Shown here: positions 1 through 8,566 of the stretch, in pieces | Layout of the letters: each line of letters opens with the position of its first letter | Numbering within the stretch: the stretch's first letter is position 1 | Assembly (NCBI RefSeq): GCF_019457885.1 | Contig: NZ_JAHZST010000017.1 | Coordinates: 62,001-126,000 of the forward strand | Length of the DNA stretch: 64,000 nt | Source of the DNA: Shewanella nanhaiensis | Lineage (GTDB): Bacteria; Pseudomonadota; Gammaproteobacteria; Enterobacterales; Shewanellaceae | Direction of reading: 5' to 3' | Program-made: the position numbers and the translations under genes | Notes under the pieces: generated by a model | Seen by the model: the letters and a program-made list of their open reading frames with translations, nothing else | What the model was told of the DNA's origin: nothing | Database searches by the model: none

Positions 1-511
1 CATGCATGCCGATAGCGCGTTGCATATGGCTAGTACAGGAGTGTAACTGACCCGTTGCACGCCAGCCTGTTTGGCCTGCGTGAAGACCCGATGGACCGTA
101 CTTGGTTTGTACCTCATCCAATGAATCTTTTAGTAGGTGCAGCGCCTTATCCCAAGTCACACGAACGAAACGGAAGTCACCACGTTGGCTGGTATTACTC
201 TTATGACCATTTAACAAAAAGTCTAATCGTACCATAGGGTAACGAACACGAGATGGGTTATAGACTAAGCCTTTAACGCCATTGATCATGTCGCTAGGGT
301 ACTTATCACTGTCAAACGGGATAACCTGATCGATAACCCCATTTTTGCGCTTCATTTTGAATGCGCCGAAATGTGAACCTGTGGTCAGCCAGCCATCATC
401 TTTCTTAGCACCAGCAGCGGCGAGAGCATTGAGTGGAGCCAGTACAGACGCGCCGCTTAGGACAACATAAGATGTTGATACTAAGCCTTTTAGAAAGTCT
501 CTTCTTTTCAT
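1..511 (-). CDS. torA: Trimethylamine-N-oxide reductase TorA, N-terminal part (cut by window edge)
   Basis: Periplasmic molybdopterin enzyme that reduces TMAO to trimethylamine at the end of an anaerobic electron chain. Only about the first 170 codons are inside the window and the frame stays open to base 1. Reading the minus strand from the ATG at 511, the protein starts MKRRDFLKG, a twin-arginine (Tat) signal, followed by a hydrophobic stretch and an Ala-rich cleavage region near residues 30-35. The mature part has the family's opening pattern, including TGSHFGAF, YNPSRVRYPMVR and later GLHAGQTGWRATGQLHSC. It starts 18 bases after the torC stop, so torE-torC-torA form one operon; torD is expected beyond the left edge but cannot be seen. 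Identification is by family resemblance and by the torC/torE neighbours. Confidence 0.93.
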   Translation of the reverse strand, partial: MKRRDFLKGLVSTSYVVLSGASVLAPLNALAAAGAKKDDGWLTTGSHFGAFKMKRKNGVIDQVIPFDSDKYPSDMINGVKGLVYNPSRVRYPMVRLDFLLNGHKSNTSQRGDFRFVRVTWDKALHLLKDSLDEVQTKYGPSGLHAGQTGWRATGQLHSCTSHMQRAIGMH

Positions 512-529
512 TTTCTTATCCTATTAATG

Positions 530-1708
530 CTAGTGCGCAGACTTATCGAAAGTAGACGAATGCTCTTGTAGGTATTTCTGTACCAGGGCTTGAGTATCCT
601 GATCCATGTTAACGAAGGCGATCATGCCTTGGAACATACCTGGCCAAGTGTTGGCATCAAAATGTGCTTCAGCAGGTTGGGTGTGACATACACTACAGCT
701 TGTGCTGTATGTTTCACGAGCATAATCCCAAAGTGGCTGTAGATCGGTAACCAAGTAATCTTTATCGGTCCAAATTTTCGCTTCAACTCGTTGCCACTTA
801 AGACCAGTTAATGGATCTTCTTTCTCTTCGAACACTTCCATTACACCCTCTTCAAGGGCGGCATCTTTACTTAGTTGAGCCGATAGGATGTTAAGACCGA
901 AATCGAAGTAGATCACACGACCTGCACCAATCTTCTTACGCCAGCCATCGATACCAATCTTAACGCGGTTGCCTTTAGTCTCTAACACCTTCACTTTAGT
1001 GGCGATATTTAGCGTACCCGCTTCAACGTCAGTTTTTTCGTTGAAGTAAAGCGGTTTAGTCAATGCTGAGAAGTATGTCTGCTCGACCTGAGGAGCACTC
1101 TCACCAGAACCCACTTGAGCGATAAGTTCAGGTGCACGTGATGTCCCCATATCAGGTAGCTTATGTGCGATCCCTTTGTGGCAATCGATACAGCTTTGAT
1201 CTAGCTCTGCAGCGCGTTTCATCTGCTTTTGAGCCAGTTTAGACATGCTCTCCCATTTCATTGAGTCGTAGTTATGACAGTTTTTACAAGCTAAAGAGTT
1301 GTCGCGATCGAAGCGTTTCCACTCGCGACTCGCCATCTCTAAACGCTTCTCTTCAAACTTTTCTGGTGTATTGACTGTTTGTAACATCCAGCCCCATACA
1401 TCGTGAGATGCTTCCATCTTACGCGCAATTTTACGGCTCCAGTTGTGGGGAACGTGGCAATCAGGGCAGGTTGCACGAACACCTGAGTGATTAGACCAAT
1501 GTACCGTTTCCTGTAGCTCTTTGTATGGCATGCTTTCCATACTGTGGCAGCTAATACAGAACTCTTCGGTGTTTGTCGCCTCTAAGGCCGTGTTAAATCC
1601 ACCCCAGAAGATAATACCCATTAGGAAGGCAGATATACTGACCGAACCTAAGGTAAGAAATTTGGCAGGCTTGGTAAGTGTGCGCCAAATGTTGATGATC
1701 CACTTCAT
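530..1708 (-). CDS. torC: Pentaheme c-type cytochrome TorC
   Basis: Membrane-anchored NapC/NirT-family cytochrome that passes electrons from the quinol pool to TorA in the periplasm. The 392-residue protein has one N-terminal membrane anchor (about residues 15-37). Four CxxCH heme motifs follow in the NapC-like part (CISCH 51-55, CPDCH 81-85, CKNCH 141-145, CIDCH 173-177), and a fifth lies in the C-terminal TorC-specific domain (CSVCH 338-342). Five hemes plus the extra C-terminal domain is the TorC arrangement and separates it from tetraheme NapC. The start ATG has AAAGGAT upstream at good spacing. It lies between torE (53 bases upstream) and torA (18 bases downstream). Nothing appears broken. 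Confidence 0.96.
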   Translation of the reverse strand: MKWIINIWRTLTKPAKFLTLGSVSISAFLMGIIFWGGFNTALEATNTEEFCISCHSMESMPYKELQETVHWSNHSGVRATCPDCHVPHNWSRKIARKMEASHDVWGWMLQTVNTPEKFEEKRLEMASREWKRFDRDNSLACKNCHNYDSMKWESMSKLAQKQMKRAAELDQSCIDCHKGIAHKLPDMGTSRAPELIAQVGSGESAPQVEQTYFSALTKPLYFNEKTDVEAGTLNIATKVKVLETKGNRVKIGIDGWRKKIGAGRVIYFDFGLNILSAQLSKDAALEEGVMEVFEEKEDPLTGLKWQRVEAKIWTDKDYLVTDLQPLWDYARETYSTSCSVCHTQPAEAHFDANTWPGMFQGMIAFVNMDQDTQALVQKYLQEHSSTFDKSAH

Positions 1709-1761
1709 AACAGTATCCTTTAAATCTTAAATTTGTTGTTGTTCAGCAGCTTAGTGCTTAC

Positions 1762-1932
1762 TTAGTGGCTGGCAACACCAGCAAAGGCCTGGATGATCCA
1801 GATGATTAAGCCATAAGCACCAATACCTGAGATGGTAAGGATTGGGAAAAGTAGAACAATAATGAAACCTAAGGCTTTCAATTCTTTAGATTTCACTTCA
1901 GCGGGTGTCTCTGTTGGTAGGTGATCTGCCAT
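1762..1932 (-). CDS. torE: Small membrane protein TorE (NapE/TorE family)
   Basis: A 56-residue protein with a charged N-terminus (MADHLPTETPAEVKSKELKA) and a single long hydrophobic segment (about residues 22-49) ending AFAGVASH. This is the NapE/TorE family. In Shewanella tor operons the gene precedes torC, as it does here; its exact role in TMAO respiration is not settled. A longer frame is open upstream to 1983. I chose the internal ATG at 1932 because NapE/TorE proteins normally start MAD/MSE shortly before the membrane segment, and because the 17 extra residues look like leader sequence rather than protein. Confidence 0.85.
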   Translation of the reverse strand: MADHLPTETPAEVKSKELKALGFIIVLLFPILTISGIGAYGLIIWIIQAFAGVASH

Positions 1933-2018
1933 AACCGACTCTCTTAATGTGATCTTATCTTCGATTACACTAATATAAAGCATGTTTGTGAATAGGTATA
2001 ATACGTTGAATGAATGAT

Positions 2019-2048
2019 ATTTATGAAAATATGAAAAAATATGAACGA
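2019..2048 (-). promoter_or_regulatory. Three tandem 10-bp boxes upstream of torE, probable TorR site
   Basis: Read on the minus strand, three adjacent decamers run TCGTTCATAT, TTTTTCATAT, TTTCATAAAT with no spacer between them. The E. coli tor box, bound by the response regulator TorR, is CTGTTCATAT in tandem direct repeats. The first two decamers here each match it at 8 of 10 positions and the third is degenerate. The array ends 87 bases upstream of the torE start, a plausible activator position. TorR binding is an inference; torR, torS and torT are not in the window. Confidence 0.6.
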
Positions 2049-2068
2049 ATGAAGCTCTACTTTATTAT

Positions 2069-2280
2069 TCAGCTGTTTAACTTCTTTTTAGTTGGTTTTT
2101 TACCTTCCTCTTCTATGGCATAGAGGATTTTTCCATCAGTTCTCTTAGCTAGTACGAGCCATTTTATGCCAATGAGCAGGTCAATCTGCTTTTCAAGTAA
2201 ATCACAATTTGCATGGCTTGTGCTTTGTGCCAGGAAAATATTGCTGTAGAATCCGCCGCCAACAAAGGCTGTGTTGTCAT
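2069..2280 (-). pseudogene. Possible frameshifted small protein gene
   Basis: From the ATG at 2280 the minus strand reads MTTQPLLAADSTAIFSWHKA and continues to an early stop near 2162. The frame one base earlier stays open through the same DNA and continues as DLLIGIKWLVLAKRTDGKIL, followed by a Lys/Glu-rich tail ending in a stop at 2069. Joined in the region of 2180-2200, the two frames would give a small protein of about 70 residues with ordinary composition. I do not recognise it. It could be a decayed gene, a sequencing error, a programmed shift or chance. No classical slippery heptamer was seen at the junction. Confidence 0.3.
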
Positions 2281-2343
2281 TGCACTTTTTTCTTTTGGAT
2301 TAGGGCGTTGATAAGGCACAAATGGTGGCTTAGTGTCACTATA

Positions 2344-2376
2344 TATACCCAAGCTACCTCAAGATGCTCGGGTATA
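2344..2376. repeat. Small inverted repeat TATACCC...GGGTATA
   Basis: TATACCC at 2344-2350 is mirrored by GGGTATA at 2370-2376, enclosing AAGCTACCTCAAGATGCTC. Short dispersed sequences of this kind are common between genes in Vibrio and Shewanella (recalled, not checked). It sits in the roughly 510-base gap between torE and the permease. It has no T-run, so it is not an obvious terminator. Confidence 0.5.
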
Positions 2377-2494
2377 AAGCATGCAGGTCACGTTAAATAC
2401 TCACTAGTATTAAGTGGATCTCTCACCCGATGTATCGGGGCTCTCACCTGCCATAGCCTTCCAAACTCTAAGAGATCAAAAAGGTATAATCATT

Positions 2495-3871
2495 ATGCAG
2501 TCCCAACAGACTAGCCCTACACCAGAAGTATCTGCAACTCAATCATCAGGTTTATTCTCTTTTTTAGATCGTTTTTTTACGATCTCACACAGAGGAAGCA
2601 CACTTAAACGTGAGTTCATTGCCGGCTTAACTACCTTTCTTGCCATGGTTTACTCGGTCATTGTTGTCCCGAATATGCTAGGTGCAGCAGGATTTGATAC
2701 CGGGGCGGTTTTCATCGCTACCTGTTTAATTGCCGCTTTTGGCTCACTATTGATGGGGTTATGGGCAAACTTGCCTATGGCGATTGGCTGCGCCATCTCT
2801 CTCACTGCGTTCACAGCATTTAGCATGGTATTGGGGCAGGGGATCTCTATTCCTGTCACTCTAGGCGCCATCTTCTTGATGGGGGTGGTATTCACCTTTG
2901 TGAGTATCACTGGAATACGTCAGTGGGTGCTAACTAATTTACCTAAAGGTATTGCTCATGGTACCGGCATAGGTATCGGTCTGTTTTTACTTTTAATTGC
3001 AACAAATAGCGTACAGCTTATCGTGGCTAATGATGCAGGTCTGCCAGTTAAACTAGGCGATATTAATAGTCTACCAGTTTTGGCTGCAATACTTGGATTA
3101 GCCGCAACTATCGGCCTTGAGAAGCGCAGGGTGCCAGGCGGGATCTTACTGGTGATTATTGTGCTTTCTCTGTTTGGACTCATTTTCGATCCTGCAGTGC
3201 AATACCAAGGCTTCTTTGCTTGGCCGAACTTAATGTCTGAGCAGTCTTTAATTGGTCAGCTTGATATCATGGGGGCGTTAAATCCTGTGGTACTGCCAAT
3301 TGTATTAGCACTGGTGATGACGGCTATTTTCGATGCAACGGGGACAATTCGTGCAGTTGCAGGTCAGGCCGAACTGCTTGATGAGAAAGATAACATTGTT
3401 GGTGGCGGCAAAGCGTTGACCTCTGACTCTGTGAGCAGCATAGTTGCTGGCGCCGTTGGTGGTGCTCCTGCGGCTGTTTATATTGAATCGGCAGCAGGAA
3501 CGGCTGCTGGTGGTAAGACTGGATTAACGGCAACGATTGTCGGTGTGCTGTTTTTGCTGATGATGTTTCTGGCACCACTTAGCTACTTGGTACCCGCTTA
3601 TGCTACCGCACCCGCTTTGATGTACGTTGGCCTTTTGATGTTAAGTAACGTAACTAAGCTTGATTTTAATGACAAGGTTGATGCCATGGCGGGTCTTACC
3701 TGCGCTGTGTTTATCATTTTAAGCTGTAATATTGTCACGGGGATCATGCTTGGCTTTGTGACATTAGTGATTGGTCGTATTTGCAGTGGTGAGTGGCGTC
3801 AGTTAAAGCCTGGTGTGGTTGCGATAACCTTAGGTCTAGTGGTCTTCTACATGGGAGGCTGGGCAATTTAA
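2495..3871 (+). CDS. NCS2-family purine permease (AzgA-like)
   Basis: An inner-membrane transporter of about 458 residues, very hydrophobic with roughly 12-13 membrane segments. It begins with a cytoplasmic lead-in (FLDRFFTISHRGSTLKREFIAGLTTFLAMVY shows the family's characteristic entry, here spread over residues about 24-54) and contains FDATGTIRAVAGQAEL and the SAAGTAAGGKTGLTA stretch typical of the AzgA branch. Members import adenine, guanine or hypoxanthine by proton symport; the substrate cannot be decided from sequence alone. The frame is open upstream to 2414, but the ATG at 2495 follows AAAAAGGT at suitable spacing and gives a normal N-terminus. I looked for a purine riboswitch upstream and saw none. 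Confidence 0.85.
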   Translation: MQSQQTSPTPEVSATQSSGLFSFLDRFFTISHRGSTLKREFIAGLTTFLAMVYSVIVVPNMLGAAGFDTGAVFIATCLIAAFGSLLMGLWANLPMAIGCAISLTAFTAFSMVLGQGISIPVTLGAIFLMGVVFTFVSITGIRQWVLTNLPKGIAHGTGIGIGLFLLLIATNSVQLIVANDAGLPVKLGDINSLPVLAAILGLAATIGLEKRRVPGGILLVIIVLSLFGLIFDPAVQYQGFFAWPNLMSEQSLIGQLDIMGALNPVVLPIVLALVMTAIFDATGTIRAVAGQAELLDEKDNIVGGGKALTSDSVSSIVAGAVGGAPAAVYIESAAGTAAGGKTGLTATIVGVLFLLMMFLAPLSYLVPAYATAPALMYVGLLMLSNVTKLDFNDKVDAMAGLTCAVFIILSCNIVTGIMLGFVTLVIGRICSGEWRQLKPGVVAITLGLVVFYMGGWAI

Positions 3872-3952
3872 CCTTGCTTACTTTGACTTGGTAAAAGGAT
3901 AAATTGTGTGATGAGGTAAACTTTATGTTTGCCTCATCAATGGAGCTTTGCG

Positions 3953-4222
3953 TTATACCGTTTAGTATAAAGATGTAGTCACTCAGCGAGAAATTAGCGC
4001 TTTTGAGACAAGGAAGCGAGTGAAGGGCATAGTTGCTCTACGCTCAAGCTCGATGACGTAGTATTCAGAAGCGCTAAGACTCGCCTTTTAGGAGCGTTTT
4101 AGGCTGCCTACTTCTTCGTTGAATAACTTCCCAAGGAAGCACCATTACTTCAGTTATCCGCCTCGAACTAGTTTGCCTAAAACAGCTCTGAGCTGACTAC
4201 TTTCTTATACTAATTGGTATTA
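3953..4222. mobile_element. MITE-like element, uninterrupted copy (270 bp)
   Basis: Flanked by imperfect 18-bp terminal inverted repeats: TTATACCGTTTAGTATAA at 3953-3970 and TTATACTAATTGGTATTA at 4205-4222. The interior aligns along its length with 58774-59144 once a 102-bp insertion in that copy is removed (270 versus 269 bases). Shared blocks include CTCAGCGAGA, GAGTGAAG, GCATAGTTG, CTCAAGCTCG, ACTCGCC and GGCTGCCTACTTCT. No coding capacity was seen, so it is non-autonomous. Its last three bases are the stop codon of the CBS gene on the minus strand. It fills the 348-base gap after the permease. Confidence 0.75.
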
Positions 4223-4624
4223 GTCTGAGTAGGCTCGCAACAGATCTTTCCATGTGATGATCCCAACCAGCTCCCCCTGCTCTAAAACAGGAAGTGAACC
4301 TATTCCATGTTCAAGTAGTAACTTACTTGCACAATTGATGTTCTCTTTGGCTTCAATTGTGATGGGGTTACGCGCCATTACCTGATGAGCACGCTTGAGT
4401 AGAGTATCACTATCACGCTCTGTCTCATTTATATTGCCGATGTTTGGGCTTAATGCTCGTAAAAAATCTCGCTCAGAGAGTACCCCTTGCAGCTGATTAT
4501 GTTCGACAACGAGCAGGTGATGGAAAGGGGCATTATCAAAGATCTCTTTAGCAACAGATAATCTATCATCCATCTCTATGGTGACAACTCTGCTTGTCAT
4601 TATTTCAGATACTTGTATATCCAT
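4220..4624 (-). CDS. Two-CBS-domain protein
   Basis: A 134-residue cytoplasmic protein made only of a CBS pair (Bateman module). CBS1 covers about residues 6-60 (VSEIMTSRVVTIEMDD, then HHLLVVEHNQLQGVLSERDF) and CBS2 about residues 80-133 (VMARNPITIEAKENI, then GIGSLPVLEQGELVGIITWK). Such pairs bind adenine nucleotides and usually regulate a partner; which partner is unknown. It lies 88 bases downstream of the propeller histidine kinase in the same direction and may be co-transcribed. The TAA stop coincides with the outer end of the MITE-like element, although the length is normal for stand-alone CBS pairs. Confidence 0.9.
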   Translation of the reverse strand: MDIQVSEIMTSRVVTIEMDDRLSVAKEIFDNAPFHHLLVVEHNQLQGVLSERDFLRALSPNIGNINETERDSDTLLKRAHQVMARNPITIEAKENINCASKLLLEHGIGSLPVLEQGELVGIITWKDLLRAYSD

Positions 4625-4711
4625 AATGGCACTCCTGTTATCTATAAATCAATGAGTTAAAACTCACTCTTACATATTTATAACAGTTCTGGAGTGAGAT
4701 TGATAAGTTAT

Positions 4712-7700
4712 TTATGCGGAATTTACCAAGAGTGATGACGGTAAAGAGATTTTGAACAGACTGCCGCTATCGATTGTTGATGTTAACTCAATCTCTCCTT
4801 CAAGTACCTGAGTGACTAAGTTATAGACGATATTCATGCCTAAGCCGCTACCTCCTTTACCTCGTTTTGTCGTGAAGAAAGGGGAAAATATCTTTTCCTG
4901 TACATGCTCAGGCATACCACAACCATTGTCTTGGTAAATAATTTCGATGCCAGAATCTGAACATGTAACGGTTAAATTGAGTTCACCTGAGCGATCATCT
5001 GGAAAAGCATGTACGATAGAATTGTTAATTAAATTGCTAATAATTTGATAGAAAGCACCAGGATTACTTTTTATTACTATGCTGTCTTTACATTGATAAC
5101 TGTATTGATGAACTGTTCTTGAGAGCATAGGATTAAGGGAGAGGAAGATCTCATCTAAATAGCTCTTAAGGTCAAACTCTCTGATATCTTCATGTGACTG
5201 GTCAACAGAGACCTTTTTAAAACTTTGAATAAGTTTAGAGGCTCGCTCTAAGTTGGTTAAGATGAGTTTTGAGCAGTCTGACACTTCTACTTGATAATCT
5301 TCAAACTCCTCTTGGGAGATCTCGCCTTCGGTATAGTGCTGGTTAAATATCTCCACACTATTGTGTAGGTGAGATGCTGCGGTAACACTGATCCCAATCG
5401 GTGTATTTATCTCATGGGTAATACTGGCAACCAAGCAACCTAATGTGGCCATCTTCTCTTTATCGATAAGTTCACCCTGAGTGAACTTTAGCTCCTCTAA
5501 TGTTGCTTTGAGTTCATCATTACTTTTTTGCAGTTCACTGGTACGGCTAAATACTCTCTGTTCTAAATCTTGATTTAGAGTTCTGAGGGCTGTTTCTATC
5601 TCTTTCTGAGATTGAATATTTTTGATTGTGCCTGCGAGTCTGGAGGGGCGAGCAAGGTGATCCCTAAGAATAACTTGCCCTCTGTTTAAGACCCATAGCC
5701 AACTGTCATCAGTGAGTTTTGAGCGATAAGTTAACTCAAATTTATCTTTGCCTTTTTTCATGCAAGCATCGATCTCTGTCATGATATTAGGTAGATCATC
5801 AGGGTGGACACACTGCTGCATTGTATCGTGTAGATGGGTCTCTTTTTCAGGGTATTGTAGAAATACATTGGTACGCACTATCTGCTTATCTGCAATATTC
5901 CAATCCCAGAATTCATCGCCACTTCCCCACAGTGAGAGTTGTAGCCTCTGCTCACTTTGCTCTATCTCTTTTAGCAGTAGATTTTGTTCATTGTATTTTT
6001 TGAGCTTCGAATAATAAAATAGCGAAAATAGCGTGATAAAAGCCATGACATAGAGTGTGAGTGCCCACCAAGATAGCCAAGGAGCCGCTAACACTTGAAT
6101 ATCGAGGCGACGAATAGGGCTGTATTTACCATCTATATCTCTTGCTCTGAGGAGGAAGGCGTAATTACCCGATGATAATCCAGTGAATTGAGCTGTTTGA
6201 TCGGCATTAGCGACTAACCAGTTGTTATGCAATCCTAGCATCTTATATTCATACACTAACCGTTTCGCTCTATGAAGAGCAGGAGTGAGGAATGAGAGTG
6301 TGAAAATATCATGCTGGTAGGAGAGTTTTATCTTATCTTCTTGAGTAATATTTACTTTTTTAGTCTCTGAGCTACTGGATTGAGATCCGTTTAAGATAGT
6401 TAAGGTTTCGAGCAAAGGTTGTCTTGGAGGGGATAATTTTGGGAGTTGAGAGGTGAAAAAATGGTTAAACCCATTTATGCCACCTAGATAGATGCGGTTA
6501 TCGGTGTCGATAAAACCGGCACCAAAATTAAACTCATTATCTTGTAAACCATCTATATAGGTGAAATTTCTTATGCTCAAATTATGAGTATTAAGCATAC
6601 TTAGGCCTGATGCAGTCCCTACCCAAAGGTTTTTTTTGTTATCCATCAATGTCAGGTAGGCAACATTTCCAATTAATCCATTATCAGTACTGAATAGTTT
6701 AGTTTCATAACTTTTAGTATTAAATGAGAAGATCCCGTCATTGGTACTTATCCATAAATTGTCGCCACCTCCTTGATGAATAGACATTAGGTGTTTATTT
6801 GGGATTGATGACTTTGTTTGGGTGTTGAAGTGGGTAAATTGCCCTTGCTTGTCTAATCTACTTAGCCCTTTGTCATAGGAGGTAAACCAAAAGTTTCCTT
6901 CATTATCTTGAACGAGATTGGTTATCTCATTACTTGATAATGAGTTCGGATCATTTCTGTTGTGTTTATATTGAATAAATCCTTGTTCTTCATTTATATA
7001 GCGTGCGACCCCTGAGTCCTTGGTTGAGATCCAAGCTCGATTTTCATTATCGAAATATAAACTATAGAGGTAGTTACTGGGCAACCCACTGTGATTACCA
7101 ACCTGATATTGATAGCGAGTGTAACTTTGCTTGTCGGGAGAGAAGATAAACAGGCCTTTGCCTCTAGTGCCTACCCAGAACCTTTTTTGTTCATCTTCCC
7201 TGATAAAACTGATGAACAGATCGGTTATTTGGACTCCTGCTATCTCAAAGAGAGAGAAGCCAGTGATCTCTCTGTTTATGTCTTCATGGGCTTGGTAGAG
7301 GCCAGCTGCGGTACCAACCCAAAGCTGCTGTTGATGATCCCTGAATATACTTCTGATATTGCTATTTTCAAGCGGTTGCTCTTTAAAGTTCCCAGTACTG
7401 ATATGACCAAAACTTTCAGCCTCTAGATAGGTTTTATTCAGCCCTCCGCCACGGGTGCCCACCCAAAGTTGATGTTCGCTGTCTATGGCAAATGAGGTCA
7501 CATGTACGCTATTGAGGCTATGTTTATCCTCTGCTGCACTGTCAAAATAGAGTAGTTTATTTGATTGGGGGGAATATCTGGCCAACCCTTTACCGTGAAC
7601 GGCGATCCAAAGTTTGCCAAATTTGTCTTTTTTAAGGTGAGTGACTGTGTCGCTTTCGAGTTGTGACGCTGCAGTTATCTGTTTAAGCGCTCCTGTTTGA

Positions 7701-8425
7701 ATATCAAATAGGTACAAACCTCTCTCTTTGGTTCCAATCCAAAGTGTATTGCTTTTCCCTATCTCTAAGCTGTTTATACTGTCACCCAATACACTGTTTA
7801 TTTGCGGGAAGTTGACAATTTCATTATCAGGTTCGATTAAAGAGAGCCCCTTATCTGAGACTAACCAGATACGATCAAACTGATCACCGAAGATTAAGTT
7901 TAATCGATTGCTGATAAGTCCTTTATCGTTTGGGGAGGAGATGAAATGATTAAGGATCCTATTTTCTGTGTGGGAGTACTGAATTAAGCCATTATCATGG
8001 GTGGCTAGCCATAAGATGCCGCGGCTATCTTGGTACAGATCTATGACACCTGTATTAGAGAGTGGGCTATTTGACTCGTTAAAGGGGATAAAGGTATCAG
8101 TGTTTGCTTGATATAGATTGAGGCCATCACTTTTAGTGAGTAGCCATAACTGTTTCTTTCTACCAAAGAAAAGCTTTTGGATATGCTTCTCTGTGGGCCC
8201 TTTATTATTGCCTACCTGATAGAGTTTGAAATGTTTTCCGTCATAACGATTAAGCCCTGTTTGAGTGGCTATCCAAAGAAATCCCTGATCGTCTGTCACT
8301 ATGTCGTTGACAGTGTTCATCGACAGCCCTTGTTCCGCTTTATAGGCGTCGAAAATAGGCTGGTTTTCCATGGCAAAAAGAGGGCAGCCAATTAACCAAA
8401 TCACACTTAAAATGAAAATTCTCAT
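4712..8425 (-). CDS. Sensor histidine kinase with periplasmic beta-propeller, Y_Y_Y and PAS domains
   Basis: A 1237-residue membrane sensor. In order: signal peptide (residues 1-18); about 700 residues of two-component propeller repeats with many LWIGT, LWVGT and FWFTS blades; a Y_Y_Y domain (about 715-780, with YEYKMLG and LSSGNYAFLLRARD); one membrane helix (about 783-806); a PAS-like fold (about 830-930); a coiled coil; a HisKA domain with the phosphorylatable His at about 1004 (SITHEINTPIG); and an HATPase domain with N, G1 and G2 boxes (NLINNSI, DNGCGMPEH, GKGGSGLGMNIV). Unlike many hybrid propeller sensors it has no receiver and no DNA-binding domain. No response regulator is adjacent, so its partner and ligand are unknown. 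Confidence 0.92.
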   Translation of the reverse strand: MRIFILSVIWLIGCPLFAMENQPIFDAYKAEQGLSMNTVNDIVTDDQGFLWIATQTGLNRYDGKHFKLYQVGNNKGPTEKHIQKLFFGRKKQLWLLTKSDGLNLYQANTDTFIPFNESNSPLSNTGVIDLYQDSRGILWLATHDNGLIQYSHTENRILNHFISSPNDKGLISNRLNLIFGDQFDRIWLVSDKGLSLIEPDNEIVNFPQINSVLGDSINSLEIGKSNTLWIGTKERGLYLFDIQTGALKQITAASQLESDTVTHLKKDKFGKLWIAVHGKGLARYSPQSNKLLYFDSAAEDKHSLNSVHVTSFAIDSEHQLWVGTRGGGLNKTYLEAESFGHISTGNFKEQPLENSNIRSIFRDHQQQLWVGTAAGLYQAHEDINREITGFSLFEIAGVQITDLFISFIREDEQKRFWVGTRGKGLFIFSPDKQSYTRYQYQVGNHSGLPSNYLYSLYFDNENRAWISTKDSGVARYINEEQGFIQYKHNRNDPNSLSSNEITNLVQDNEGNFWFTSYDKGLSRLDKQGQFTHFNTQTKSSIPNKHLMSIHQGGGDNLWISTNDGIFSFNTKSYETKLFSTDNGLIGNVAYLTLMDNKKNLWVGTASGLSMLNTHNLSIRNFTYIDGLQDNEFNFGAGFIDTDNRIYLGGINGFNHFFTSQLPKLSPPRQPLLETLTILNGSQSSSSETKKVNITQEDKIKLSYQHDIFTLSFLTPALHRAKRLVYEYKMLGLHNNWLVANADQTAQFTGLSSGNYAFLLRARDIDGKYSPIRRLDIQVLAAPWLSWWALTLYVMAFITLFSLFYYSKLKKYNEQNLLLKEIEQSEQRLQLSLWGSGDEFWDWNIADKQIVRTNVFLQYPEKETHLHDTMQQCVHPDDLPNIMTEIDACMKKGKDKFELTYRSKLTDDSWLWVLNRGQVILRDHLARPSRLAGTIKNIQSQKEIETALRTLNQDLEQRVFSRTSELQKSNDELKATLEELKFTQGELIDKEKMATLGCLVASITHEINTPIGISVTAASHLHNSVEIFNQHYTEGEISQEEFEDYQVEVSDCSKLILTNLERASKLIQSFKKVSVDQSHEDIREFDLKSYLDEIFLSLNPMLSRTVHQYSYQCKDSIVIKSNPGAFYQIISNLINNSIVHAFPDDRSGELNLTVTCSDSGIEIIYQDNGCGMPEHVQEKIFSPFFTTKRGKGGSGLGMNIVYNLVTQVLEGEIELTSTIDSGSLFKISLPSSLLVNSA

Positions 8426-8514
8426 CCGGTAGCGTTAGTTTGCTTCTTATTGGTAGTTGTTAAGTCTTTAAGTTTAGAAGCAAATAGCAAAAGTGCGAGG
8501 AGTAATTATAGGAA

Positions 8515-8542
8515 TAAAAAAAGAGTGGCAGCGCCACTCTTT
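8515..8542 (-). terminator. Rho-independent terminator of the yjiH-like gene
   Basis: AAAGAGTGGC (8520-8529) pairs with GCCACTCTTT (8533-8542) around a 3-base loop. On the minus strand the stem is followed by a T-run at 8519-8515. It lies 25 bases past the stop at 8567. Confidence 0.85.
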
Positions 8543-8566
8543 GTTAGTTTGAAGTTGTGGTGACCT

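Noticed and set aside
55..237. Short plus-strand reading frame at the left edge
   Set aside because: It lies entirely antisense to torA, whose translation shows clear family motifs.
2377..2494. Purine riboswitch upstream of the permease
   Set aside because: The conserved three-way-junction sequence of purine riboswitches is not present.
3324..3578. Minus-strand frame rich in Gln/His/Ser inside the permease gene
   Set aside because: Antisense shadow with biased composition; the plus strand has a convincing transporter.
7091..7426. 111-codon plus-strand frame inside the propeller kinase
   Set aside because: Antisense to conserved propeller blades; no ribosome site.
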